64,000 nt of DNA. It comes from Oscillospiraceae bacterium (GTDB taxonomy: Bacteria > Bacillota > Clostridia > Oscillospirales > Acutalibacteraceae). A program made the translations under genes and the position numbers. Under the pieces are notes generated by a model. The model made no database searches, was not told the DNA's origin, and was given only the letters and a program-made list of their open reading frames with translations. The first letter of the stretch is position 1. The number at the start of each line of letters is the position of its first letter. This document shows positions 56,170 through 64,000 of the stretch, piece after piece. The DNA lies in the NCBI GenBank assembly GCA_012520505.1, contig JAAYOC010000017.1, forward strand, positions 124,001-188,000, written 5' to 3'.

Positions 56170-56772
56170 TTAGTAATTGCGCATAAGACCGATTACTTTG
56201 CCAAGAATTACCAGTTCATCACAGACGATAGGATCCATATAGTCGTTTTCAGGTTGAAGTCTAAAATGGTCATTTTCCTTATAAAAAGTTTTAACTGTTG
56301 CTTCTTCATCAATTAAAGCAACTACAATATCTTTATTTTTTGCAACAGGTGTTTGTTCGGCAATAATGATGTCTCCATCAAGGATCCCGGCATTAATCAT
56401 ACTGTCTCCCTTAACACGAAGGGCAAAGAGATTTTTGCCGGAAGATGCGTATCCACTAAAAGGAATATACCCTTCGATTTGTTCAACAGCTAAGATTGGC
56501 GCACCGGCTGTAACTGTTCCAACGAGTGGTACCTGCGCAACTTGAGCTATAGAATCTTCCATAATATTTACACGAATTGAACGTTTTAAAAGCGGGTCTC
56601 TTGTAATATAACCGGCTTCTTCAAGAGCATTTAGGCATGCTTGAACTGAAGAAGTTGATTTAAGCCCTACAGCTGCACCAATTTCTCTAACTGATGGCGG
56701 TACAGCCGTTTTTTGGGAACGTTTAAGAAGATATTCATAAACTTTCTTTTGAGTTTCATTTATGTTTTCCAT
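56170..56772 (-). CDS. lexA: LexA repressor
   Basis: 200 aa. Winged helix-turn-helix (PSVREIGAAVGLKSTSSVQACLNAL), cleavage site Ala-Gly in VTAGAPI (residue ~90), catalytic Ser in RVKGDSMINAG and Lys in ATVKTFYKE. Represses SOS genes and cuts itself when RecA is active. Three box-like sites in its leader point to self-control. Confidence 0.95.
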   Translation of the reverse strand: MENINETQKKVYEYLLKRSQKTAVPPSVREIGAAVGLKSTSSVQACLNALEEAGYITRDPLLKRSIRVNIMEDSIAQVAQVPLVGTVTAGAPILAVEQIEGYIPFSGYASSGKNLFALRVKGDSMINAGILDGDIIIAEQTPVAKNKDIVVALIDEEATVKTFYKENDHFRLQPENDYMDPIVCDELVILGKVIGLMRNY

Positions 56773-56800
56773 AATATGACTCCTTTCAAAAGTCTTTTTT

Positions 56801-56859
56801 GTACAAATGTTCGAGTTTAGTATAACAAATGTTCACCTAAAATGCAAACATTTGTTTTG
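56801..56859. promoter_or_regulatory. Three LexA-box-like sites
   Basis: Sites with a shared ACAAATGT core: GTACAAATGTTCG (56801-56813), ATAACAAATGTTCAC (~56822-56836) and CAAACATTTGTTTTG (56845-56859, symmetric). They approach the firmicute SOS box GAAC-N4-GTTC. They lie just upstream of lexA. Confidence 0.7.
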
Positions 56860-57041
56860 TGCTTTGTTATTTGATTGCTATTTATATATGTGTTGTGGTA
56901 GAATACACTTAGGTTTTTATTGAAAAAGTAGGAGAAAAAATAAAGGAGTACATACTTGAAAATGAGTTTGAAACAATAGATGAAATTGGTGAAATTGTAT
57001 ATAAACTTTTACCAGTTTTTGGTCTGAAGGGGAGTGGTTAA

Positions 57042-57668
57042 ATGAATTTTATTGATATTTCAACAAATTTGCTTACAGCAGAAGTTTTTCCGGGCGACCC
57101 AGAACCTCGTCTTCAAAGAGTTAATAGAATGGAATTTGATGATGAGTATAATCTAACGGCACTGTATGCATCGCTCCATACGGGAACGCATGTTGATGCC
57201 CCTTCGCATGTTTACGACGAAGAGGATGCTTTGACTGTTACGGATATACCACTCTCAAAATTTATCGGTCCGGTACAGGTAATTACACTACCAACTGGAC
57301 CAATAACTGGTGAGATTATTGAAGATTTCTTCCCAAGAGATGCTAAAAAGGTTATAATCCGCACAAGTGCATCCTCTGAATTTCTCGGTGGAGCAGCGGA
57401 AGACCTTGCAAACTTAGGATATGACCTTATAGGCTATGATAAACTTTCCCTCGGAGGTAGTAGCGAAGTGGCTGCACATCGTTCCCTACTTGGAGCGGGT
57501 ACTGTTCTTCTTGAAGGCCTTGACCTTTCAAAAGTGCCGCACGATGGAGAGTATTTCCTTATAGCACAGCCGATAAAGATAGAAGGTATGGAAGCTTCTT
57601 TTGTGAGAGCAGTGCTTATAGACGATTACATATTCTGGTCGGCTAAAAAGGATAATCCGATTATATGA
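57042..57668 (+). CDS. Cyclase-family metal-dependent hydrolase
   Basis: 208 aa. The cyclase/kynurenine formamidase signature LHTGTHVDAPSHV (residue ~46-58) supplies the metal ligands; GYDKLSLGGSSEVAAHRSLL and EGLDLSKVPHDGEYFL follow the family pattern. Members hydrolyse formyl-kynurenine, isatin or similar amides and lactams. No tryptophan pathway gene is near, so substrate is open. AGGGGAG precedes the ATG. Own terminator follows. Confidence 0.85.
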   Translation: MNFIDISTNLLTAEVFPGDPEPRLQRVNRMEFDDEYNLTALYASLHTGTHVDAPSHVYDEEDALTVTDIPLSKFIGPVQVITLPTGPITGEIIEDFFPRDAKKVIIRTSASSEFLGGAAEDLANLGYDLIGYDKLSLGGSSEVAAHRSLLGAGTVLLEGLDLSKVPHDGEYFLIAQPIKIEGMEASFVRAVLIDDYIFWSAKKDNPII

Positions 57669-57756
57669 GAATATAAAGAGGATGATCCGGTTATAGTTGT
57701 ACGAAAAAAGTTTGGTTGGAATAGGAATAGAAAGATAGAAAAGAAACGTAGAAAAT

Positions 57757-57795
57757 AAAGCAGAAAGCGGGGCTTTCTGCTTTATAATTTTTTTA
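57757..57795 (+). terminator. Rho-independent terminator
   Basis: AAAGCAGAAAG (57757-57767) pairs with CTTTCTGCTTT (57773-57783), then ATAATTTTTTT. Confidence 0.88.
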
Positions 57796-57879
57796 ATTAA
57801 ACTACTTAAACTACCAAATCGAATTTTAAACTATCAAATTTTATTTTGTTTAATTTGTTTTAAATATGTGCTTTACACC

Positions 57880-58656
57880 TCATACTCGCACTAAATCTAT
57901 TCCTTTTTTTAAGAAAGCTTGTGCTTCTTTTTCGGAGAGACCATCATCTGTTACAATTACATGCGCATTCTCACAAGCCATAAATGAAACAAATGATTGG
58001 TGATTAAATTTGTCGGAATGAGCGACAATTACTGCGTGTTTTGAGTGAGCTAGAAGAGGGTCTATGAATCTTATAGTATCAAAATCATAGGTCATAATGC
58101 CTCGTTCAAGAGAGATACTTTCACAACCTATGATTGAGTAATCAAAACGAATATTTTTAAGTGCTTGTTCTGAAAGATAGCCATAAAGACATTTTTTTGC
58201 AGGATGGTAAACTCCACCGAGCAAAGAAACTTCACAGAAGTTACCTAGTACATCGAGGATTGGTAAGAAATTCGTAAAAACTCGTAATTTTTTTAGTTTT
58301 CCTTTTTGAATTTGCTCGCTTATAGCCATAGCACATTTTAAAGTTGTAGTTCCTGTTTCCAAAAAAATACTATCGCCATCGTTTAACATGGAAGCAATAT
58401 ATTCTGCAATTCTATGTTTTTCAGCATGACCTATACCCATAGCTTTTTTAAAGTCATAGTCTTTATTCGGTGTGTCAAGGATTTCAATACTTCCATGCAA
58501 TCTTTTAACTTTACCTTCTTTGGCAAGCTCGTTGCAAAGTCTCCTGGCGGTTGCAGGTGAGATGTTAAATCTATTACTGATTGAGCTGACATTAAGCTTT
58601 TCTTTGTCAGCCAACCATAAAAGTACTTCTTCTTTTCTAAGTTGTGTTTTTGTCAT
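57880..58656 (-). CDS. DeoR/GlpR-family transcriptional regulator
   Basis: 258 aa from the ATG at 58656 after GGAGG; a longer upstream frame is rejected. N-terminal DeoR helix-turn-helix (LNVSSISNRFNISPATARRLCNEL, then LHGSIEILD). C-terminal sugar-phosphate sensor domain (DGDSIFLETGTTTLKCA; DYSIIGCESISLERGI). Such regulators respond to phosphorylated sugars. Divergent from the aldolase-kinase-aminotransferase cluster, with repeated TGAGCGA sites between, so it most likely controls that cluster. Confidence 0.9.
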   Translation of the reverse strand: MTKTQLRKEEVLLWLADKEKLNVSSISNRFNISPATARRLCNELAKEGKVKRLHGSIEILDTPNKDYDFKKAMGIGHAEKHRIAEYIASMLNDGDSIFLETGTTTLKCAMAISEQIQKGKLKKLRVFTNFLPILDVLGNFCEVSLLGGVYHPAKKCLYGYLSEQALKNIRFDYSIIGCESISLERGIMTYDFDTIRFIDPLLAHSKHAVIVAHSDKFNHQSFVSFMACENAHVIVTDDGLSEKEAQAFLKKGIDLVRV

Positions 58657-58693
58657 ACTGCCTCCAAAATTAATATAAAGTTTACAAATAAAA

Positions 58694-58760
58694 TGAGCGA
58701 AAAAACGATATATGAGCGATTTTAACAGAAAGAACAAATAAAATCAAGCGAATATCGCTC
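58694..58760. promoter_or_regulatory. Candidate DeoR operators
   Basis: TGAGCGA at 58694-58700 and 58713-58719 (19 bases apart), then AAGCGA (58746-58751) and TCGCTC (58755-58760) as an inverted pair. They lie between the divergent regulator and the aldolase gene. Confidence 0.55.
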
Positions 58761-58900
58761 ACTTTAATTTGTAATTATAAGAATAGAATGGTAGAATTAA
58801 ACCTGCACACTGAACATATAAGACTGAAGTTCAAAAATATAGTGTAAGTCTTGTATATAAATTTTCATAAGCTTTGTGTAAGCACGCAGGAGGAATGCGG

Positions 58901-59728
58901 ATGTTTGTAAATACTAAAGAAATGCTTGTAAAAGCAAGAGAAGAACATTATATGGTAATCGGTGCTCAATGTTGGAGTTTAAATACTGCACAAGCTTTAA
59001 TCAATACCGCAACAGAGTTAAATATGCCCTTAATTCTTATGTTATGGGAAGGTGCTCCTGAACCTATGGCAGATTTAGAAGTTATTGCTAATTTTGTTAA
59101 AGTTCACGCAGGTAAAACTCACGTGCCAATTGCTTTACATTTAGACCATGCACATAACATTGATACTATTTACCAAGCTATTCATGCCGGATTTAGTTCT
59201 GTGATGTTTGATGGATCAGAGCTTCCTTTTGATGAGAATGTTGCTGCTACTTGTGAAGTAGTTAAAATGGCTCATGCTTGTGGAGTTACGGTTGAAGCTG
59301 AACTCGGCCATGTGGGAGGAATGTCTGGTGTTGCTGCCGGCGATGATAACAACAGTACGCTGACAGTTCCGGAAGAAGCTAGAAAGTTTGTTGAACTTAC
59401 AGGAGTTGATTCTTTAGCAGTATCAATTGGAACAGTTCACGGAGTATATGCCGGTGAGCCGCATATTGACATGGAAAGATTAAAGAAAATTTATAACGAG
59501 GTTGATGTACCATTAGTTTTACACGGGGGATCTGGTACAGGAATAGAATTATTACAAGAAACAATGCAATACGGAATTAGCAAACTTAATGTTATGACTG
59601 ACCTTATGAATGCTACAAGTGTTGCTGTGAGCGATGGAAGTTTTCTTCCGGACTTAGATATTTACGCTGCAGTTGCGGATTGCGTTAAGGGTTATATGGA
59701 ACCTTTAACGAAGCCAATGTTAAAATGA
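58901..59728 (+). CDS. Class II (zinc) aldolase, FbaA/GatY/KbaY family
   Basis: 275 aa from the ATG at 58901, seven bases after AGGAGG. Metal-binding and catalytic motifs: LHLDHAHNID, EAELGHVGG, GTVHGVYAGEPH and VLHGGSGTG. It joins or cleaves dihydroxyacetone phosphate and an aldehyde. The sequence is closer in layout to tagatose/fructose bisphosphate aldolases of catabolic clusters than to the glycolytic enzyme, but specificity is not readable. First gene of a cluster with an FGGY kinase, which fits breakdown of a ketose or polyol. Confidence 0.88.
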   Translation: MFVNTKEMLVKAREEHYMVIGAQCWSLNTAQALINTATELNMPLILMLWEGAPEPMADLEVIANFVKVHAGKTHVPIALHLDHAHNIDTIYQAIHAGFSSVMFDGSELPFDENVAATCEVVKMAHACGVTVEAELGHVGGMSGVAAGDDNNSTLTVPEEARKFVELTGVDSLAVSIGTVHGVYAGEPHIDMERLKKIYNEVDVPLVLHGGSGTGIELLQETMQYGISKLNVMTDLMNATSVAVSDGSFLPDLDIYAAVADCVKGYMEPLTKPMLK

Positions 59729-59775
59729 AAAATTAAAAAGAGGAAATAAAAACTTTTTATGGTAAGAAAGGAGAA

Positions 59776-61269
59776 ATGAAAGTGCCTAAATATTCAATAA
59801 CCTATGATTTTGGTACAGGAAGTGTAAAAGGTGCGATAATCAATGCTAAGCACGAACCAATCGCATCTACAACAGAAGCTTATCCAATGTATACACCGGA
59901 ACCAGGATTTGCTGAACAGAAAGTGGAAGATTATTTATCAAGTTTTGTTAAAGTAACAAAAAGACTCCTTCTCCAGACAAATTTAACTGGTGAGGACATT
60001 AAGGGAATTGTAATCAGTCAAACTTCAAGTTCTTTGCTTTTTGCGGATGAAAAAGGTAAAGCTCTTTGCGATTGTGTAACTTGGGTTGATAGTCGTGCAG
60101 CTGAACAAGCTAAGAATTTGAACGAGATGTCAGGACTTGACGAATTGGCAACAAGTAAGCGTGTATCTGCAAAGATTGCATGGTTCTTAGAAAAGAGACC
60201 AAAGGTAGTTGCAAAAGCTAAATATTTGCTTGATGTTTCTGCATATATGTATCTTATGCTTACAGGAACAACCGCAATGGACTTAACTGCTGCGTATGCT
60301 ACAGGTCTTATTTTCCCTATTGATAAAGAGTGGAATGAGGCTATTGTTGAGATGGTAGGAGTAGATCCTGCACTTTTACCTGAGCGTATTATAGATTCAT
60401 TTGAAATTGTTGGTTACACAAACACTGACTATGCACTTGAAGCAGGTCTTGTTCATGGAATTCCTGTTTTTGGCGGGTGCTCAGATAATGCAAACGGACA
60501 TTTAGGAACAGCTTGTATTAATCCGGGCGATGCTCATATTTATATGGGTTCAAGTGGTTGGCTTTCAGTTACCACTCCTATTGATGATGAGTCTGCAAGC
60601 TTTAATCAGCTTCCATCTGCTATTCCTGGAATTGGATATGAATATTTTTGTACAGACTCTGTCGGTACAACAATTGACTATTTGATTAGCACTCTTTACA
60701 AAGAAGAGGCTGATAGAGAAGATATTTATCAGCTTATTCAAGATGAAGTGAAGGCTATTGAAGATGATGAGAAACAAGTTCTCTTCTTACCTTACATTTT
60801 TGGTGAAGAAGCACCTATTGACGATCCAAACGTTCGTGGTACTTTACTTAACGTTGATTCTAATGTAACTCGTGCTCATATAATGAGAGCAGCTATGGAA
60901 GGCATTGGATTTAATTATCGTTGGATTAAAGAAAATTTAAAAGAATTAGATATGTGGAAAGTTAATTTTGTTCGTGTTATCGGTGGTGGAGCTCAATCTG
61001 ATGCTCATGTACAAATAATTGCCGATATTATGGATGAACCTATTATAAGACTTGATAACACAAGGTTTGCCGGTAACATTGGACTTTCTATGTGCATTCA
61101 TATAGGACTTGGAGAGGCGAAAGATTTCTCAGAATTAAATAAATTCATACGTGAAGAAAAAACTTTCCATCCACGTAAAAAGTATAGAAAACGTTATGAT
61201 GAAATGTTTGAATATTTCAAACGCTCGTATTTCTCGTTAAAGGATCTCTATACTGACATGAATGGTTAA
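59776..61269 (+). CDS. FGGY-family carbohydrate kinase
   Basis: 497 aa. N-terminal ATPase fold start YSITYDFGTGSVKGAIIN; GGCSDNANGHLGT in the middle; C-terminal FVRVIGGGAQSDAHVQIIADIMD, the FGGY signature. Length and motifs are like xylulokinases and related ketose or polyol kinases. It would phosphorylate the substrate later cut by the aldolase. AAGGAG before the ATG; 47 bases after the aldolase gene. Substrate unknown. Confidence 0.88.
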   Translation: MKVPKYSITYDFGTGSVKGAIINAKHEPIASTTEAYPMYTPEPGFAEQKVEDYLSSFVKVTKRLLLQTNLTGEDIKGIVISQTSSSLLFADEKGKALCDCVTWVDSRAAEQAKNLNEMSGLDELATSKRVSAKIAWFLEKRPKVVAKAKYLLDVSAYMYLMLTGTTAMDLTAAYATGLIFPIDKEWNEAIVEMVGVDPALLPERIIDSFEIVGYTNTDYALEAGLVHGIPVFGGCSDNANGHLGTACINPGDAHIYMGSSGWLSVTTPIDDESASFNQLPSAIPGIGYEYFCTDSVGTTIDYLISTLYKEEADREDIYQLIQDEVKAIEDDEKQVLFLPYIFGEEAPIDDPNVRGTLLNVDSNVTRAHIMRAAMEGIGFNYRWIKENLKELDMWKVNFVRVIGGGAQSDAHVQIIADIMDEPIIRLDNTRFAGNIGLSMCIHIGLGEAKDFSELNKFIREEKTFHPRKKYRKRYDEMFEYFKRSYFSLKDLYTDMNG

Positions 61270-61313
61270 CAGTATAAAATATAGCTCTAATAGACGAAGG
61301 AGGAATAAATTTT

Positions 61314-62756
61314 ATGAGTTCATATTTCGACGGGTTTGATTTTAAAGGAATTCATGAAAAATCAAAAGAACTTTTACTCAATCCCAAAAATTTAACTGAT
61401 GAAGCAAGAGCAAAATATTTAAATTATTTTGAAACTAAATGCGCTAAATCTAAAGCATCAGTAGAAGCCGCAAAAGACCATATTCCTGGCGGAATTCAGC
61501 ATAACCTTGCAAACAGTTATCCTTTTGGAATTAACTGTGTAAAGGCTGAAGGTCCTTATCTTTACGATATAGACGGTAATCGTTATATTGATTTTTTACA
61601 GGCAGGTGGACCTACCATCCTAGGTAATAATTATCGTCCTATTACAGACGCAGCTATCAATATGCTTAACACAACGGGAAACTTGACAGGTTTATATGGT
61701 GAATTTGAAGTTGATTTAGCTAAAAAAATAAAACAACATTATCCGGCAGTTGATTTATTTAGAATGCTGGCTTCCGGTACGGAAGCAGGAATGATTGCAA
61801 TCAGAATGGCTCGTGCTTTTACGGGTAAGAGTGAAATTATTAAGATTAACGGTTGTTATCATGGTTGGGCTGATCAGTTGCTTTATGATATGCGTTCAGT
61901 TGATTCAAGAAACATGTTCGCAATAGGTGTACCGGATGATTGTCTTAACCATATGTGTTCTGTATATCCAAATGATATCGAAGAATTAGAACAAAGATTC
62001 ATTGAAAATGAAGAAAAAGGTGGAACAGCTGCCTTTATTATGGAACCAATAGGACAAGATAGTGGTGCATTACCAATAGTTAAAGAATTCCATCAAAAAG
62101 CTCGTGAGCTTTGTGATAAATATGGTGCTTTACTCATTTATGATGAAGTTGTTACTGCTTTCCGTTTAGGAATGGGTGGAGCATCCGCATATTTTGGAAT
62201 TAAACCTGACCTTATTATGTTTGGTAAAGCTATTGCTGGTGGTTTCCCGGCAGCCGGTGGTATTGGCGGACGAGCAGATGTTATGGGTTGTCTTTCTGCC
62301 GGTATTGCAAGTAGTGGTGCAAAAGTAATGGTAGGCGGAACACTATCTGCTAACCCTGTAAGTTGTATTGCAGGTTATACAGCAATTTGTGAAATGGAAA
62401 AAACAAATGCTCATGCAAAACTTAAAGAAGCATCTGACCGCTTTACTCGTCAAATTGCAGACCTTGCCGATAAGTACAAACTTCCGGCAGCAATTTTTAA
62501 CCAGCACTCAATTCTTCACTTTGATCTTTGCGGAATTCAACATTTAACAAGTCATCGTGACGATGATGAAATTATTGAAAACTGTTTTGGTCTCCTTCCG
62601 GGTGCAAACACACGTATGAAGGAATTTGCTATGGCGCTTGCTGCTGAAGGTTTAATTGTTGCAGGTGGAAATAAAGCATTTATTAGTCTTGCTACAATTC
62701 CTGTGCTTGATGAAGCTTTAGAAATTTTTGAAAGAGTATTTGCAAATTACGCTTAA
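61314..62756 (+). CDS. Class III aminotransferase (glutamate-1-semialdehyde aminomutase-like)
   Basis: 480 aa PLP enzyme. IPGGIQHNLANSYPFG and the fold start match the HemL-like subgroup; PLP motifs ASGTEAGMIAIRMARAFTG, GCYHGWAD, LLIYDEVVTAFR and the Schiff-base lysine in LIMFGKAIAGGFPAAG. It is ~50 aa longer than HemL and has an N-terminal extension (residues ~1-50). No haem genes are near; grouping with a kinase and aldolase points to an amino-sugar or aldehyde-amination role. Substrate unknown. Confidence 0.85.
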   Translation: MSSYFDGFDFKGIHEKSKELLLNPKNLTDEARAKYLNYFETKCAKSKASVEAAKDHIPGGIQHNLANSYPFGINCVKAEGPYLYDIDGNRYIDFLQAGGPTILGNNYRPITDAAINMLNTTGNLTGLYGEFEVDLAKKIKQHYPAVDLFRMLASGTEAGMIAIRMARAFTGKSEIIKINGCYHGWADQLLYDMRSVDSRNMFAIGVPDDCLNHMCSVYPNDIEELEQRFIENEEKGGTAAFIMEPIGQDSGALPIVKEFHQKARELCDKYGALLIYDEVVTAFRLGMGGASAYFGIKPDLIMFGKAIAGGFPAAGGIGGRADVMGCLSAGIASSGAKVMVGGTLSANPVSCIAGYTAICEMEKTNAHAKLKEASDRFTRQIADLADKYKLPAAIFNQHSILHFDLCGIQHLTSHRDDDEIIENCFGLLPGANTRMKEFAMALAAEGLIVAGGNKAFISLATIPVLDEALEIFERVFANYA

Positions 62757-62799
62757 AAAATTAGCGTTAAAATTTAACCAAAAAAGGAGGGAAATGTAA

Positions 62800-63012
62800 A
62801 TGAATAACGGTATAGAAATGAAAGTTAAGGAAATCGTTCAAAACGAGGCTTACAAAGCAGTTATCGAAAAGCACGTTCCTGGTCTTACAAAGGATCCTCG
62901 TGCAAAGATGGCTATGGGTATGGTATTTAAGTCTATCGCTCCTTACGTAGGCGGAAAGCTTACACCGGAAGTTCTTGAAGCTATTGATGCTGACTTAAAG
63001 GCTATCGACTAA
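62800..63012 (+). CDS. Small conserved-looking protein (70 aa)
   Basis: 70 aa, helical and charged: MNNGIEMKVKEIVQNEAYKA ... MAMGMVFKSIAPYVGGKLTPEVLEAIDADL. aaaaaggagg stands before the ATG. It follows the aminotransferase by 43 bases and is ended by a perfect terminator. Codons are richer in AAG, ATC, TAC and GAG than in neighbours, suggesting high expression. No family recognised. Confidence 0.65.
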   Translation: MNNGIEMKVKEIVQNEAYKAVIEKHVPGLTKDPRAKMAMGMVFKSIAPYVGGKLTPEVLEAIDADLKAID

Positions 63013-63055
63013 GATTCAAAACTCTATGCATAGAATTAAATAGCTAAGCAAACAA

Positions 63056-63090
63056 AATAACCACCCTAGGTCAACCTAGGGTGGTTATTT
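63056..63090 (+). terminator. Rho-independent terminator
   Basis: AATAACCACCCTAGGT pairs with ACCTAGGGTGGTTATT around CA, then TTCTTC. Ends the aldolase-kinase-aminotransferase operon and may also serve the convergent gene. Confidence 0.9.
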
Positions 63091-63124
63091 TCTTCAGGTA
63101 TGATTGCATTAATGGTGTGTTTTG

Positions 63125-63664
63125 CTATATCTCTTCATATATTGTTCCATCTAAAGTTTTAGTTTTTAAGAAGGCTAAGGTGTCTTCTACATCGTCAATT
63201 TCAAAAAATATGAAGAGATTATCTTCAAAACGAAATAGACCGCCGTTCATAAAGACAAATTTTACAAGATCTTTATTAGTTTTTGGAAAATTAAAATAAA
63301 TTGTACCTTCACCATTTTTTCTTATTGAATAGCCTACATATTTGATGTTTTCAAAAGCAAGTGTGCGAATTGAGAGGTCTTTTTTTAGAGTTTGTACAAT
63401 TATGATATCTTTTTCAGTCATCTCGTAAGAAAGTTTTTTTCTTCTTCGTTTTTTTGAAGAATTTCTAATGAAGAGTAGATAGATACCTAAAAGAACAAGT
63501 GCATAGGAAAGAGATTTTAATGGAAAAGAAGCATAAGTTAATGCTATTCTCCAGAATATTCCTGCACAGAAAATAAAAAGAGAGAGAGGGATAAAAAGAA
63601 AATCAAATTTTGTTCTCGTGTTTTTCGGGTTTGGTTGTCCGTGCCAAATAGCTTTTTCTTCCAT
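63125..63664 (-). CDS. PH-domain-like membrane protein
   Basis: 179 aa. Starts MEEKAIWHGQPNPKNT, the IWxGxP pattern of bacterial PH-like (DUF304-type) membrane proteins. Two membrane helices (DFLFIPLSLFIFCAGIFWRI; LSYALVLLGIYLLFI) precede a basic turn and a beta-rich domain (SYEMTEKDIIIVQTLKKDL, then NIKYVGYSIRKNGEGTIYF). Function unknown. Its start overlaps the stop of the upstream MOSC gene by 1 base. Confidence 0.7.
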   Translation of the reverse strand: MEEKAIWHGQPNPKNTRTKFDFLFIPLSLFIFCAGIFWRIALTYASFPLKSLSYALVLLGIYLLFIRNSSKKRRRKKLSYEMTEKDIIIVQTLKKDLSIRTLAFENIKYVGYSIRKNGEGTIYFNFPKTNKDLVKFVFMNGGLFRFEDNLFIFFEIDDVEDTLAFLKTKTLDGTIYEEI

Positions 63665-64000
63665 TATTTCACCTCAATGCTACCGCTTTTAGTAACTTTT
63701 GCAAAAGCGCAATTAAATTTGATATTACAAACAGTTTTATTTTGAACGAAAACGCATTCCGGAAAGCATCTCTTTTTTAAATCTAGAATTTCTATTTCTG
63801 CGGAACCAATTTGAAGTTTTGTTCCGGGTTTTAAAGTTTTGTAATCAAGGTCTTTTGTGGCGATGTGAGGGAAAAATCTTTTTGCACAAAGGCCTTCACT
63901 TGTTTCTTTATAAACTTTAAATTCATCTGTATCGCAGAGGATAATTTGTTTATCTTTACCCTTAGATGTAGAAGCCTTTTTATCGTTTTCTATTCCAAAG
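63664..64000 (-). CDS. MOSC-domain protein, C-terminal part (truncated by window)
   Basis: 112 codons open to the right edge, read on the minus strand. GLCAKRFFPHIATKDLDYKT, KPGTKLQIGSAEIEI, KKRCFPEC and NCAFAKVTKSGSIEV match the MOSC fold of small clostridial members (compare GRDCHxxCxIxxxxGxCxMxxxGxFAxVxxGG). MOSC domains bind sulfur or molybdenum cofactor. The N-terminus is outside the window. Confidence 0.7.
   Translation of the reverse strand, partial: FGIENDKKASTSKGKDKQIILCDTDEFKVYKETSEGLCAKRFFPHIATKDLDYKTLKPGTKLQIGSAEIEILDLKKRCFPECVFVQNKTVCNIKFNCAFAKVTKSGSIEVK

Noticed and set aside
58874-58900. Earlier TTG or ATG start for the aldolase gene
   Set aside because: The TTG lacks a ribosome site and the first ATG is only 1 base after AGGAGG; the ATG at 58901 has normal spacing.
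61314-62756. hemL for haem synthesis
   Set aside because: No haem gene is near, the protein is longer than HemL, and the operon is catabolic in character.

Overview
The window comes from an AT-rich Gram-positive bacterium, most likely of class Clostridia (Bacillota). The evidence is the dnaA-dnaN-yaaA-recF-remB-gyrB-gyrA order, an LCP cell-wall enzyme, cell-wall-binding repeat proteins, a secretin-free Tad/Flp pilus locus, strong AGGAGG ribosome sites and an SOS box of the GAAC type. I cannot name a genus from the sequence. The chromosome origin lies in the window: dnaA (about 42.3-43.6 kb, minus) and rpmH (43.9 kb, plus) diverge, and the dnaA-dnaN gap holds DnaA-box-like sites. Minus-strand genes to the left and plus-strand genes to the right of about 43.8 kb are therefore on the leading strands.

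0-7 kb: end of a penicillin-binding protein, a DUF975 membrane protein, a 54-aa small protein, thrH, and two tandem paralogous secreted cell-wall-binding proteins whose 3' halves are nearly identical. 7.1-18 kb: one minus-strand tad operon (tadZ-tadA-tadB-tadC-flp-tadE-DUF5702-lipoprotein-TadE-like-prepilin peptidase-TPR/WG-hypothetical). It includes a 58-codon Flp pilin gene, and the tadC start appears to be in a different frame from its body.

18.2-24.6 kb: an accessory island. It carries IS30 and IS3 remnants and a complete lower meta-cleavage pathway for catechol: an XylE-type catechol 2,3-dioxygenase, an XylT-type ferredoxin, an XylF/DmpD-type hydrolase, 2-oxopent-4-enoate hydratase, 4-hydroxy-2-oxovalerate aldolase and acylating acetaldehyde dehydrogenase, plus an IclR regulator. 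The hydrolase (plus) and the other genes (minus) are driven by two inverted copies of the same ~133-bp promoter-operator-leader. The operator is a 17-bp palindrome whose two copies differ by compensating changes. An O2-dependent pathway in this background is the most striking accessory content.

24.7-34.6 kb: a PrsA-like lipoprotein, mnmA, a PHP phosphoesterase, a NifU-like/GGGtGRT gene pair of unknown role, an AI-2E family transporter, dCMP deaminase and an LCP enzyme. 34.7-46.7 kb: the origin block on both strands (gyrA to dnaA; rpmH, rnpA, yidD, yidC, khpB/jag). 47-54.3 kb: serS, parB, parA, rsmG, mnmG and mnmE as one block on the minus strand, reversed relative to the usual firmicute arrangement and running toward the origin. 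Related palindromic repeats lie in opposite orientation on either side. Two perfect parS sites are present.

54.5-64 kb: glyS, lexA with three boxes, a cyclase-family protein, then a DeoR-controlled cluster (class II aldolase, FGGY sugar kinase, class III aminotransferase, 70-aa protein) that looks like an unassigned carbohydrate or amino-sugar pathway, then a PH-domain-like membrane protein and a partial MOSC protein. No rRNA, tRNA, CRISPR array or riboswitch was recognised.
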